Positions 1 to 7,843 of a stretch of DNA of 64,000 bases are shown in pieces. Origin of the DNA: Lentibacillus salicampi (GTDB lineage: Bacteria; Bacillota; Bacilli; Bacillales; Amphibacillaceae); the NCBI RefSeq assembly GCF_004565465.1, contig NZ_SRHY01000006.1, forward strand, positions 58,841 to 122,840. The letters are read 5' to 3'. Position numbers and translations under genes: made by a program. The notes below the pieces were generated by a model. It was not told the origin of the DNA. It did no database searches and saw nothing but the letters and a program-made list of their open reading frames with translations. Position 1 is the stretch's first letter. Every line of letters starts with the position of its first letter.

Positions 1-774
1 CAGCCCGTAGTCACTTTCAGACAGCCCCAGCGTCGATTGAATAAACACAACCTCCTGCGCATCCATGCCAATGGAGAGAACCATCAACATATAAACCAAT
101 CCAACGATCATGATGATATAAGGGGCATTTTTGCTAAATTGATACACGGTCTTCCAGTCATTTTTAAAGGTTTCAAAATGAAATGCAGACGTCCGTTCCA
201 CCGTATAATTTGGCAGAAATACCATAATCCCGGCAGACACGATAAATGAGACAGCCGTCAGCCAAATTACAGCACCTGCCGAAATCATCACCAACAGTGC
301 ACCAGCAATCGCCGGCCCGACAACAAAGGCACCTGACATAATCAGACTGGCATACGAGTTATACGCCTTCCGATCCTCCCTTGGAATTAGTTTAGTGATA
401 TACGTGACGGAAGCCGGATCAAAAAAAGCCTTTGCCACCGAGAGCAGAAATAAACAGACGTAAATCGCCGTAATGGAAGACATTAGCGGGATGAGTGCCA
501 TCAGACAGGCTCTAATCAAAACGGTCAGCATCATGATTTTCTTTTGATTCAGGCGGTCGATTAAAGTCCCAGCCCAAAACTTGGTCAAAAGTGAAGCCAG
601 TGGCCCCATAATCCATAGCCCTGCTACTGCTGCCGCTGAATGTGTCAATTGGAGTATCAAAACATTTATCGCTATCAGGTAGATAAAATTTCCAAGACGT
701 GAGATGCCGACCCCTGCTAAAAGAAACAGCGGCAACTTCCATTTCCCGATGATGGCCTTCCAGGACTGTTGCAA
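1..774 (-). CDS. MFS transporter, C-terminus outside window
   Basis: The open frame runs off the left edge, leaving 258 N-terminal residues. The best start is a TTG at 774, which sits about 7 nt after a GGGAGAGG ribosome binding site; an in-frame GTG further upstream lies too close to it. The protein begins MQQSWKAIIGKW and then has alternating hydrophobic helices separated by short charged loops. The loop after the second helix (GTLIDRLNQKK) matches the cytoplasmic G-x-x-x-D-R-x-x-R/K signature of the major facilitator superfamily. About seven helices are visible. It is a membrane exporter; the substrate cannot be told from sequence. A good promoter and an inverted repeat lie just upstream. 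Confidence 0.85.
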   Translation of the reverse strand, partial: MQQSWKAIIGKWKLPLFLLAGVGISRLGNFIYLIAINVLILQLTHSAAAVAGLWIMGPLASLLTKFWAGTLIDRLNQKKIMMLTVLIRACLMALIPLMSSITAIYVCLFLLSVAKAFFDPASVTYITKLIPREDRKAYNSYASLIMSGAFVVGPAIAGALLVMISAGAVIWLTAVSFIVSAGIMVFLPNYTVERTSAFHFETFKNDWKTVYQFSKNAPYIIMIVGLVYMLMVLSIGMDAQEVVFIQSTLGLSESDYGL

Positions 775-809
775 TGCGAACACCTCTCCCTATTCATCTT
801 GCTTATATA

Positions 810-847
810 CATATTAATTATTTACTTCGTATTAATTTATTAATATG
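810..847 (-). promoter_or_regulatory. Inverted repeat, possible operator of the MFS gene
   Basis: CATATTAAT at 810-818 and ATTATTATG-like partner ATTAATATG at 839-847 form perfect 9-bp inverted arms around a 20-bp AT-rich centre. The repeat lies directly after the -10 box, between promoter and ribosome binding site, where a repressor would block transcription. The repressor is unknown. AT-richness means the pairing could partly be chance. Confidence 0.4.
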
Positions 848-876
848 ATTATAGCATTTGATATCCGGCGAGGCAA
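848..876 (-). promoter_or_regulatory. Sigma-A-type promoter of the MFS gene
   Basis: On the minus strand, a TTGCCT -35 box (871-876) is separated by 17 bp from a perfect TATAAT -10 box (848-853). Transcription would start near 841 and run into the MFS gene. Confidence 0.65.
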
Positions 877-910
877 CTTTTTTTGAAAATGTGTTTGACA
901 CTCGGTACAA

Positions 911-938
911 AAATAAGCCTAGGGCGCTTCCCAGGCTC
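911..938 (-). terminator. Terminator after the OsmC gene
   Basis: Minus-strand stem AGCCTGGG / CCCTAGGCT with one bulge, followed by TTATTTTTG. It begins at the OsmC stop codon. Confidence 0.7.
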
Positions 939-1377
939 ATTGAATGTCTGCTTGTAATTCCATCGCTACGTTACCTTTGACAGCACGAGAGATCATGCAG
1001 TCTGATTCAGCTTTTTCAACCAATTTTCGCAGCTTTTTGTAGTCTTTTTCTTCAGCACTGTCCTGTAGTGCTACATAAGGTTTATGAATGATTTTTTCAT
1101 ACGTGAAGACACCGTTTGTCACATCGACAATTCCTTCTGAGTCAAGGGCCATCTCCTTCAGCGGAAGGTCTGCCCGCTCTATCATGGCCGCGAGTGTTAT
1201 CAGATAACACGTTGCCGCTGCACCCAGTAACATTTCATCCGGATTTGTTCCCATACCGGGCCCGTCCATTTCCGGCGGTATCGAAATTGTTGTCTGCAGA
1301 TTCCCGGCTTCAATGGTACCACTGCTGTTCCTGCCACCCGGCCAGTCTGCTTTTAAATGAAAATGATGCTGTGTCAT
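937..1377 (-). CDS. OsmC family peroxiredoxin-like protein
   Basis: A 146-residue protein with the two cysteines of the OsmC/Ohr fold: one in AATCYLITL (about residue 57) and one in ESDCMISRA (about residue 127). In characterised OsmC and Ohr proteins this pair reduces organic hydroperoxides using thiols. The short N-terminus and the GTNPDEMLLGAAATCY motif fit the SACOL1771/YhfA-like subgroup better than Ohr itself. It is cytoplasmic and probably protects against oxidative or osmotic stress. It is monocistronic and ends in its own terminator. The family call is firm; the exact substrate is not known. Confidence 0.9.
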   Translation of the reverse strand: MTQHHFHLKADWPGGRNSSGTIEAGNLQTTISIPPEMDGPGMGTNPDEMLLGAAATCYLITLAAMIERADLPLKEMALDSEGIVDVTNGVFTYEKIIHKPYVALQDSAEEKDYKKLRKLVEKAESDCMISRAVKGNVAMELQADIQ

Positions 1378-1813
1378 TCAATCACCTCGTTTAAAATATC
1401 ATCTATTCTATCATCAAGAATAACACCAGCATTCTCCAGCACCAAGCCAAAAAACCGACTGCTCCCAATCTAACGTTACTTTAGAGGTGTAAACGAGCCC
1501 TTCACAAACAATATCGCAGTGAGAAATCCCCGCTATAATTTCATTGCTATTTCAGGGCTTATCAATATGTCGTTTAAATTTCGCATAGTAAAACACACGC
1601 GTTTTCACAGACATAGAAATAAATATTTCTGACTTGCGAATCTATCGCCTTTTCATATGTGAATTATTGTGAAAAACGTAACTGTTTTAATTTCTATGAA
1701 TTTTTATGTTAAAATATTATTAAACGTAATTCAAAGACCTTAAAGCTTTATACTTAAACTAACGGCCCATTTAACTAAATAATAGTGATCTAATAAAATT
1801 GCAAAAACCAAAA
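1378..1813. other. Non-coding gap, no gene seen
   Basis: This stretch of about 435 bases has no convincing open frame, RNA structure or repeat. Its base composition becomes markedly AT-rich toward the right, which continues through the next three small genes. Confidence 0.5.
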
Positions 1814-1842
1814 AGACCTACTATCCAAATGATAGGAGGTCT
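1807..1842 (-). terminator. Terminator after the secreted 155-aa protein gene
   Basis: Stem arms at 1814-1825 and 1831-1842 pair over 12 bp with one mismatch. The minus-strand transcript then continues with TTTTTGGTTTTTGC. Confidence 0.8.
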
Positions 1843-1866
1843 ATAATAAATTCAAATTATTTTTTC

Positions 1867-2334
1867 TTATGGTTGATAAATAAACCGAATCGGAGTACTA
1901 GATGGTATTACAACAGCTTCTTTAGTTAAACTTCCTGTCGGTTCACCATTAGCGTGTAATATAGCAAAATATATATTTTGGCCATTGTTATATGCTGTTT
2001 CAAGCTTGTTATCGCCCATACCACTCAATGTTGCCGCTATGGAGCTTGTAGCACCAGGTATAGCAAAAGGTTTAATAAAAGCTGCTAATCCAGATATAAT
2101 AGAAAACCAACCTACTGCTTTTTTTCTCTGATCTAGCATTTCTCCAAGCTGATAATTTGTAAGAGAACCAGCTTCAGCAATTGGTTTACCTACGTTAATT
2201 ATTGTAGCTTGGGGTTGAAAATCTTCTTGTTTTTCTTCATCATTATCATTAGAAGAAGCAAAAGAAACAGGAACAAGCAAAGTGCTAGACATAAGCATTA
2301 CGGTCAAGATTGACACGATAATCTTTCTTTTCAC
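1867..2334 (-). CDS. Secreted protein of unknown function
   Basis: I do not recognise this 155-residue protein. It starts with a clear Sec signal peptide: MKRK, a hydrophobic core, and a likely cleavage near VSFA-SS at about residue 27. An acidic linker (SSNDNDEEKQED) follows, then a mature part with a hydrophobic, glycine/alanine-rich stretch (WFSIISGLAAFIKPFAIPG) at about residues 76-95 and a polar C-terminal domain ending FIYQP. Secretion plus a membrane-active-looking segment would be compatible with a bacteriocin-like or cell-surface role, but nothing proves it. It has its own terminator and is divergent from two small membrane proteins. The region is more AT-rich than the surrounding genes, which hints at acquisition. 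Confidence 0.75.
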   Translation of the reverse strand: MKRKIIVSILTVMLMSSTLLVPVSFASSNDNDEEKQEDFQPQATIINVGKPIAEAGSLTNYQLGEMLDQRKKAVGWFSIISGLAAFIKPFAIPGATSSIAATLSGMGDNKLETAYNNGQNIYFAILHANGEPTGSLTKEAVVIPSSTPIRFIYQP

Positions 2335-2426
2335 AATTAGCCTCCTAGTATTTTAGCCTTTTAACCTTATAAGCAAAAGGTGACATAATATAATAAAAAG
2401 TCAAATAATTTGAAAGGATGGAAATT

Positions 2427-2699
2427 GTGAAGCCTTCTATAAAATCATTTAAAAGATATTTAATCGGAAATGTAATACTTGCTACACTGTTAACAATAGT
2501 ATCCTATCTTAATTATCAAAGTAATGATTACTCAATATTCTCTGTAGTAAATTTTACTCTTGTAATTGGAATTGTTATGTTGATTGCTTCCATAATTTCA
2601 TATATTTCAATAAAGATATATGAAAAAAAACGAAAAAAACATAATGAAAAAAAAATAGAGATAAAAAAGCGATATATAAAGTTCAACACCCGATCCTGA
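2427..2699 (+). CDS. Small membrane protein, two helices
   Basis: A 90-residue protein of unknown function. I prefer the GTG at 2427 to the ATG at 2418, because GAAAGGA lies 8 nt before the GTG but touches the ATG. Two hydrophobic helices (about residues 14-30 and 41-64) are followed by a strongly basic, lysine-rich tail (EKKRKKHNEKKIEIKKR), so the C-terminus should sit in the cytoplasm. It is divergent from the secreted protein gene and followed by another small membrane protein. Such a layout can reflect an immunity or accessory protein, but this is only a suggestion from context. Confidence 0.6.
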   Translation: MKPSIKSFKRYLIGNVILATLLTIVSYLNYQSNDYSIFSVVNFTLVIGIVMLIASIISYISIKIYEKKRKKHNEKKIEIKKRYIKFNTRS

Positions 2700-2776
2700 A
2701 GAATCGGCCAGACTTTTAAACAAACAGACGTTTTATTGTTTTGTTTTAGACAACACAATGAAAAGGAGGATATTCA

Positions 2777-3001
2777 ATGCCAGAAAACTACCCCTATTAT
2801 TACAGAACTTGGTTTGCCGTATTGATGTTAATTTTATTTTTCCCGGCAGGATTTATTCTTATGTGGAAAGGCAATAAGTTTGGAAGATCGTGTCGGATTA
2901 TTATATCTGCTTTTGGACTACTATCATTGTATCCTTTTTTACTGCGGATTAAGAAATTAATAGCGTCTCAGAAAATTAATAAAAGTTGGAGAAGTCGATG
3001 A
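2777..3001 (+). CDS. Small membrane protein
   Basis: A 74-residue protein with an excellent AAAAGGAGGA ribosome binding site 6 nt before the ATG. It has two hydrophobic segments, about residues 11-30 (WFAVLMLILFFPAGFILMW) and 42-56, and a basic C-terminal tail (KKLIASQKINKSWRSR). The first segment resembles the short phage-shock or YkyA-like membrane peptides common in Bacillaceae, but no family can be named safely. It is followed by a strong terminator and may be co-transcribed with the 90-residue membrane protein 77 bp upstream. Confidence 0.65.
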   Translation: MPENYPYYYRTWFAVLMLILFFPAGFILMWKGNKFGRSCRIIISAFGLLSLYPFLLRIKKLIASQKINKSWRSR

Positions 3002-3020
3002 GGGTATTAGTTGAAGAAAA

Positions 3021-3052
3021 AAGCTTAGAGGTAAAATTTCTCTAAGCTTTTG
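3021..3052 (+). terminator. Rho-independent terminator
   Basis: Perfect 10-bp stem, AAGCTTAGAG (3021-3030) and CTCTAAGCTT (3040-3049), followed by TT. It closes the small membrane protein pair. Confidence 0.8.
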
Positions 3053-3059
3053 GGCTCTT

Positions 3060-3284
3060 CACCAAAATCTAAGGTTGATATTAATGAATAAATATGATAA
3101 TAAGACTAGCTAGCGGAGGAAAAACACGGAGACTCCTGCGGGAAAGCGCAGTGGGAAGACCCCGCAGGAAAAAAGCGAACTTATTTTTTCCGAGGAGGCT
3201 GAGCTCGGGGCCCGCGGAAAGCGTAGTGTTTTTCCGCAGCGGAAATTATAATCCAGGTTAGTTTGTCAACCATAGATTTTGGTG
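3060..3284. repeat. Palindromic repeat element with inverted ends
   Basis: The ends CACCAAAATCTAAGGTTGA (3060-3078) and its inverted partner at 3266-3284 match at 18 of 19 positions. Inside, a second inverted pair (GCGGAGGAAAAACAC near 3113 and GTGTTTTTCCGC near 3226) encloses CCTGCGGG...CCCCGCAGG and GAGGAGGCT...CCCGCGG modules. The core contains the GACTCCTGCGGG / AGACCCCGCAGG text that recurs as an intergenic repeat in many Bacillaceae genomes (from memory, not searched). It encodes nothing. It could be a small non-autonomous mobile element or a structured RNA. Confidence 0.7.
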
Positions 3285-3371
3285 TTGATCCAGCTTATTT
3301 AATGTGATTTATAATACGAAATGTGGTCTGGAGTAAACCCGCCTGCGTCTATTCAGCAGGGTCACCTATCG

Positions 3372-3731
3372 CTACTGCCTATCCACGATTTCCTTCAGCA
3401 CTCTGGCCTGGTTATGGTCCTCGTCTTTAGCCGAAAATAATAGTGTCAGTTTTTTATCATGTTCTTTGGTCAATTTTTTCAGCTTCTGCAGTTCTTCCTG
3501 CTGGTCGCCTTCCTTAAGCTCTTCTTTATACTTCTGCTTAAATTCATCGTATTTATCGGGATCGTGACCGAACCATTTGCGTAATTCATTGGACGGACCG
3601 ATTTCCTTGAGCCAATGGTCGAGTTGTGCCTTGTCTTTTGCCATGCCTCTTGGCCATACCCGATCAACCAAAACCCGGACGCCATCATCTTGTTCCGCTT
3701 CTTCATAAATCCGCTTCAAATGTACTGGCAT
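3372..3731 (-). CDS. DUF488 family protein (YeaO-like)
   Basis: A 119-residue cytoplasmic protein that is full length for the short DUF488 subfamily. The signature VLVDRVWPRGMAKDKA (about residues 20-35) and the WFGHDP motif (about 53-58) are both present. The start has a GGGAGTGG ribosome binding site. The biochemical function of the family is not established. The gene follows the TerC gene closely in the same orientation and could be read through from the manganese-controlled promoter, which would be an inference only. Confidence 0.85.
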   Translation of the reverse strand: MPVHLKRIYEEAEQDDGVRVLVDRVWPRGMAKDKAQLDHWLKEIGPSNELRKWFGHDPDKYDEFKQKYKEELKEGDQQEELQKLKKLTKEHDKKLTLLFSAKDEDHNQARVLKEIVDRQ

Positions 3732-3769
3732 CTGTTTACCACTCCCTCAACGTAATCATTTGCCGGTTA

Positions 3770-4546
3770 TCACATGCTTTCATGCTGTGGGGTCTTCTCG
3801 GCAACCTTATCGGACGCGAACCAGCCAGTGACGGCAATCGTTACCAGAACAACATAGAAAATAATTTTCCATGTGGTTGAATGTGGGAAGGCATGCGGAA
3901 TCAGACCGATCTCATCATGGGCAAGCACGATCATCGAAAGCTTCACACCAACCCAGCCGACAATAGCGAATGCCGCAACTTCTAAACCTGGCCGCTTATT
4001 TAACAGTTCCACAAAAATGTTGGCAGCAAACCGCATAATAATCAGCCCGATCATCCCACCGGCAAACACAACGGTGAATTGAGCCCCATCAAGGCTCCCG
4101 ATTGCCGGCCACGCTGTTTCCGGTAACGCCACCGCCAAGGCAACAGCGGCTAAGATCGAGTCCACAGCAAAAGCCAGGTCCGCAAACTCCACTTTCAAAA
4201 CGGTCATCCAGAAGCCGCTGCCAGCCTTTTTCGGCTTTTGTTTCGCGTCCTCTTCTTTGTTTGAAAATTTGTCGTATAAATTTTTACCCGAAATACCTAA
4301 CAGATAGAGCGCTCCTAAGGCTTGTACCTGCCAGAAATCGACCAGAAATGAAATGACAAACAACGACCCAAACCGCAAGACAAACGCACCGGCCAATCCA
4401 TAAAAGAGCGCCTTTTTACGCTTTTCTTCCGGAAGGTGTTTCACCATGATGGCAAGTACCAGTGCATTATCGGCAGCCAGCAGACCCTCAAGACCGATCA
4501 GTATGACAAGCACCCACAAATATTCTACTAACAATTGTGCTTCCAC
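3770..4546 (-). CDS. TerC family membrane protein, manganese-regulated
   Basis: A 258-residue integral membrane protein with about seven helices. It has the TerC hallmark acidic motifs: GLEGLLAADNALVLAI near residues 18-34 and VEFADLAFAVDSILAA near 118-134, whose aspartates and glutamates lie within membrane helices and are thought to bind metal. Translation starts at a GTG after GAGGGAGAG. TerC proteins of Bacillus (YceF/YkoY, renamed MeeF/MeeY) have been linked to supplying Mn2+ to exported proteins. The manganese riboswitch directly upstream supports a manganese role here: high Mn2+ should switch the gene on. The substrate is inferred from this regulation rather than measured. Confidence 0.9.
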   Translation of the reverse strand: MEAQLLVEYLWVLVILIGLEGLLAADNALVLAIMVKHLPEEKRKKALFYGLAGAFVLRFGSLFVISFLVDFWQVQALGALYLLGISGKNLYDKFSNKEEDAKQKPKKAGSGFWMTVLKVEFADLAFAVDSILAAVALAVALPETAWPAIGSLDGAQFTVVFAGGMIGLIIMRFAANIFVELLNKRPGLEVAAFAIVGWVGVKLSMIVLAHDEIGLIPHAFPHSTTWKIIFYVVLVTIAVTGWFASDKVAEKTPQHESM

Positions 4547-4595
4547 AATAATCTCTCCCTCGTGAAAAATGGTCCCACCGACAGGTCAGGACCAT

Positions 4596-4714
4596 GAAAA
4601 AAGACCCTTACCAGCAGTGGTAAAGGTCTCGCTAACAACTTCTGTTGCCAATTAAGCCGGAGATTGTCCATCTCGTAATGACGACGTTAATTGTACAGCT
4701 ACTCCCCTTCAGGA
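4596..4714 (-). ncRNA. yybP-ykoY manganese riboswitch with terminator
   Basis: Reading the minus strand from about 4714, the sequence shows the family signatures: GGGGAGTAGC, then GTCGTCATTACGAG, CTCCGGCTTAATTGG and a closing GCGAGACC. The aptamer runs into a rho-independent terminator: a stem of about 12 bp (arms near 4602-4613 and 4617-4629) followed by TTTTTT. In this family Mn2+ binding favours read-through, so the TerC gene is made when manganese is high. A further hairpin (ATGGTCC / GGACCAT, 4569-4595) lies between the terminator and the ribosome binding site; its role is unknown. Confidence 0.92.
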
Positions 4715-4734
4715 ATCGAATTCTTATTAACTTC

Positions 4735-4763
4735 ATTAAACAGCTTATAACGGAAAAAGTCAA
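4735..4763 (-). promoter_or_regulatory. Promoter of the manganese riboswitch / TerC unit
   Basis: TTGACT (4758-4763), 17-bp spacer, TTTAAT (4735-4740) on the minus strand. This is placed so that the transcript starts just before the riboswitch aptamer. Confidence 0.75.
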
Positions 4764-4791
4764 GTTAAAGAGGAAAAACCAACTTTAAAAA

Positions 4792-6525
4792 CTAAACAGA
4801 GTCAGCACGGCTGATGGCATTTTCCATATCGGTTTTCAATTTACTCAGCTGTTGTCTGCCAGTCTGTTCATCCGGTTCACGAACACCAAAATAACATTTG
4901 ATCTTCGGTTCGGTGCCTGACGGACGCAGGCAAACCCAGCTGTCATCAGCCAGAATATATTTTACCACATTTTCCTTTGGCAGTCCGATCGGTTCTGTCC
5001 GGTCACTGTGAACAGCTTTCCGTTCACCTGCCAGATAATCCTCGACATACGCTACCTGCAGGCCGCCGATCTCTGTTAATGGCTCGTTCCGTGTCCGCGC
5101 CATGATGGCAGCAATTTTCTCCGAGCCCTCTTTTCCTTTTAACGTCAGTGATGACATATCTTCCAGGTAATAGCCATACGTTTCATAAAGCAGATGAAGG
5201 GCATCAAACAGGGTCTTCCCTTGTTTTTTCCAATAATACGCCATCTCACAGGCAAGGACTGCTGCCTGAACAGCATCTTTATCACGTACGAAATCACTGA
5301 TCAAATAGCCGTAGCTTTCCTCATAACCAAACACGAATGTTTCATCCGTTGCGTCAAATTGCCGGATTTTTTCACCGATATATTTAAAGCCTGTTAAGGT
5401 ATCGATCGTTTTAACACCATTGGCATCCGCAATTTTCCGGCCCAATTCGGACGTCACGATGGTTTTTATCATCCGGGCATTCTTCAATAAAACCGGATCG
5501 CTATGTGATAAAATATAATCAAGCATCAAGGCGCCCAGCTGATTGCCTGTCAAGACTGCATATTCGCCGGCTGCATCCTGGGCCGCTACCCCGAGCCGAT
5601 CAGCATCAGGGTCTGTTCCGATTAAAACATCAGCATGTGTCTGTTTACCCAATGCAATCGCCATCGTAAATGCCTGATGCTCTTCCGGATTGGGGGATTC
5701 AACTGTGGAAAACTCCGGGTCCGTCACTGCCTGCTCTTCCACCACATCCACCTGATTAAATGTCAGCTGATCCAATCCTTTCAATACCAGATCATGGGCT
5801 GTCCCGTGCAGCGGGGTGAACACGATTTGCAGCTCTTTAGCCTTTTGCTGTTCGGCGGCGTCCAGTTTTGATATTCCTGCCAGCTGCTCCAAATAAGCAT
5901 AATCAACCGTCAGTCCGATCCAGTTGAGCCAGCCCTGTTCTTCGAGTTTGTCCTGTTCCAGATACGGGACCAGCAATTCGTCTTCTGTCTCCCCGATATA
6001 GCCAATGATATCACTTGCCTCGTCTGGTGTGATTTGCCCACCATCTTCATTGTATACTTTGAAACCATTGTATTCCGGCGGGTTATGGCTAGCCGTTATC
6101 ATGACACCAGCAGCCGTTCCCAAATAACGGACAGCAAACGAAAGCAATGGTGTCGGGTGCAATGTCTCAAACACATAAGCTTTAATCCCGTGTGCTCCAA
6201 GCACTTTTGCCGTTTCCAGCGCGAATTCTTGTGACATATATCTTGAATCATACGAAATCGCAACACCTCGTTCACCGGCATCCCCGGCGTGAGCCTGCAA
6301 ATAATTAGCAAGCCCGTCAACAGCCTTCCTGACTGTGTAAATATTCATCCGGTTGGTCCCCGGTCCGAGCACGCCACGCATCCCCCCGGTGCCAAAGGTC
6401 AATTCCGTATAAAATGCATCTTCCAGCGTTTTTTTATCAATCATCCCGTCCAGTTCCTGCTTTAATGCGGGATCAAGCTGTTCAAACGAACGCCATTTCT
6501 CATAAACCATTTCCCAGTGACTCAT
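4792..6525 (-). CDS. pgcA: Phosphoglucomutase (alpha-PGM / phosphomannomutase type)
   Basis: A 577-residue enzyme that interconverts glucose 1-phosphate and glucose 6-phosphate, feeding UDP-glucose for wall teichoic acids and glycolipids. All four domains of the alpha-D-phosphohexomutase family are visible: the phospho-serine loop TASHNP (144-149), the metal-binding DPDADR (about 305-310), the sugar-binding FGYEESYGYL (about 404) and the phosphate-binding RPSGTEPK near the C-terminus. Its length matches Bacillus PgcA (YhxB). The start ATG follows GGTGAGGTCGTC. It is monocistronic. Specificity for glucose over mannose is inferred from overall similarity. Confidence 0.94.
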   Translation of the reverse strand: MSHWEMVYEKWRSFEQLDPALKQELDGMIDKKTLEDAFYTELTFGTGGMRGVLGPGTNRMNIYTVRKAVDGLANYLQAHAGDAGERGVAISYDSRYMSQEFALETAKVLGAHGIKAYVFETLHPTPLLSFAVRYLGTAAGVMITASHNPPEYNGFKVYNEDGGQITPDEASDIIGYIGETEDELLVPYLEQDKLEEQGWLNWIGLTVDYAYLEQLAGISKLDAAEQQKAKELQIVFTPLHGTAHDLVLKGLDQLTFNQVDVVEEQAVTDPEFSTVESPNPEEHQAFTMAIALGKQTHADVLIGTDPDADRLGVAAQDAAGEYAVLTGNQLGALMLDYILSHSDPVLLKNARMIKTIVTSELGRKIADANGVKTIDTLTGFKYIGEKIRQFDATDETFVFGYEESYGYLISDFVRDKDAVQAAVLACEMAYYWKKQGKTLFDALHLLYETYGYYLEDMSSLTLKGKEGSEKIAAIMARTRNEPLTEIGGLQVAYVEDYLAGERKAVHSDRTEPIGLPKENVVKYILADDSWVCLRPSGTEPKIKCYFGVREPDEQTGRQQLSKLKTDMENAISRADSV

Positions 6526-6709
6526 GACGACCTCACCCTTCCGACTACAATCTATTACAGGAATTTTATCATACTTTTGATCTGCATTCTATTCTTCTAT
6601 GTTTACAGGTTTGGCATATAGGAAAAGATAGAAGAATATACTTTCTATTACACGCCGGAGCGGTTAAAATAGATTTAAGCGAATTTCAATAGGAAAGTTG
6701 TGATCACAC

Positions 6710-7804
6710 GTGATGCAAAAACGCTGGTTCCAGACGCTGATTGTTCTTATTCTTGTTTTCCTGCTGGTTTTACTCGTATCGGCCACCGACTGGATTTTCG
6801 AACCGATCTTTCAATATGTTGGTGCCGTCGCATTTCCGATCATCGGTGCAGGTGTTCTTTTTTACATAACGCGGCCGTTGATGCATTTATTGGAAAAACT
6901 GAAAATGCATCGAATCGTTGCCATCCTTGGTGTATTTGTAGTTCTGATAGCCGCTCTGTTCATCATTGCCAGATATATTGTGCCGATTTTGGAAAATCAA
7001 TTCTCTATGCTGGTCAATAATATACCCGGATGGATTTCAACTGCAGAGAATATTATCGACTACTGGCAGGAAAATCAAAACGTCATCCCGGATGAAGTGA
7101 ATGAGACCATTAACGAGACTATCAGCAATATTAGAGCCAACGTGCAAACATATATTGAGACGGTCATGTCGTTTATTTTCGGGTTTATTGGCGAATTTAT
7201 CAGCCTCATGTTTGCACTGATACTGATTCCATTTTTCCTGTTTTTTATGCTGAAAGACGGAGAAAAATTTATCCCGTTCATTACCCAGTTTTTTGAAAAA
7301 AAGAAGGCAGACAATATCCGTTCGCTTTTATATAAAATCGATGACAGCCTCACATCCTATATCCAAGGTCAGATGATTGTTGCGCTTTGTATCGGGGTAC
7401 TTTTGTACATTGGCTATTCGATTATCGGTCTGGACTATGCCATGACACTGGCCATCTTCGGTGCGATCATTTGTGTCATCCCGTTTATCGGACCATATTT
7501 AGCTGTCACACCAGCGATTATTGTCGGCTTCTTCCAGGATCCGCTTATGCCGTTGTGGGTCGCGATTGTGATGATTGTGGCTCAGCAGATTGAAGGCAAC
7601 CTCGTCTCGCCAAACGTAATGGGCAAGGCACTGCACCTGCACCCTTTAACGGTTATTACGATCGTTTTGGCTGCCGGGAGTATCGGCGGTTTTCTAGGTA
7701 TGTTGTTTGCTATCCCGGTCTATGCGGTGGTCAAAACGATTATCAGCCACTTTTACCACACCTATCAGGATGCACAAAAAGATGAAGAAGATGCGCTGAT
7801 CTAA
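6710..7804 (+). CDS. AI-2E family transporter (UPF0118)
   Basis: A 364-residue polytopic membrane protein. It has N-terminal helix pairs (residues 8-27, 31-52, 65-88), a soluble coil region (about 90-145) and four to five C-terminal helices. The family motif P-F-I-G-P is present as CVIPFIGPYLAVTPAI (about residue 262), and the C-terminus has the usual GNLVSPNVMGK..LHPL stretch. Members include the E. coli TqsA autoinducer-2 exporter and Na+(Li+)/H+ antiporters of halotolerant Bacillaceae, so the substrate is open. Translation may start at the GTG 6710 or the ATG 6713; AGGAAAG lies 12-15 nt upstream. Confidence 0.85.
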   Translation: MMQKRWFQTLIVLILVFLLVLLVSATDWIFEPIFQYVGAVAFPIIGAGVLFYITRPLMHLLEKLKMHRIVAILGVFVVLIAALFIIARYIVPILENQFSMLVNNIPGWISTAENIIDYWQENQNVIPDEVNETINETISNIRANVQTYIETVMSFIFGFIGEFISLMFALILIPFFLFFMLKDGEKFIPFITQFFEKKKADNIRSLLYKIDDSLTSYIQGQMIVALCIGVLLYIGYSIIGLDYAMTLAIFGAIICVIPFIGPYLAVTPAIIVGFFQDPLMPLWVAIVMIVAQQIEGNLVSPNVMGKALHLHPLTVITIVLAAGSIGGFLGMLFAIPVYAVVKTIISHFYHTYQDAQKDEEDALI

Positions 7805-7843
7805 CAGCGAGCAAAATGGGGCAAGCGGTGATGGCCGGGGTCG

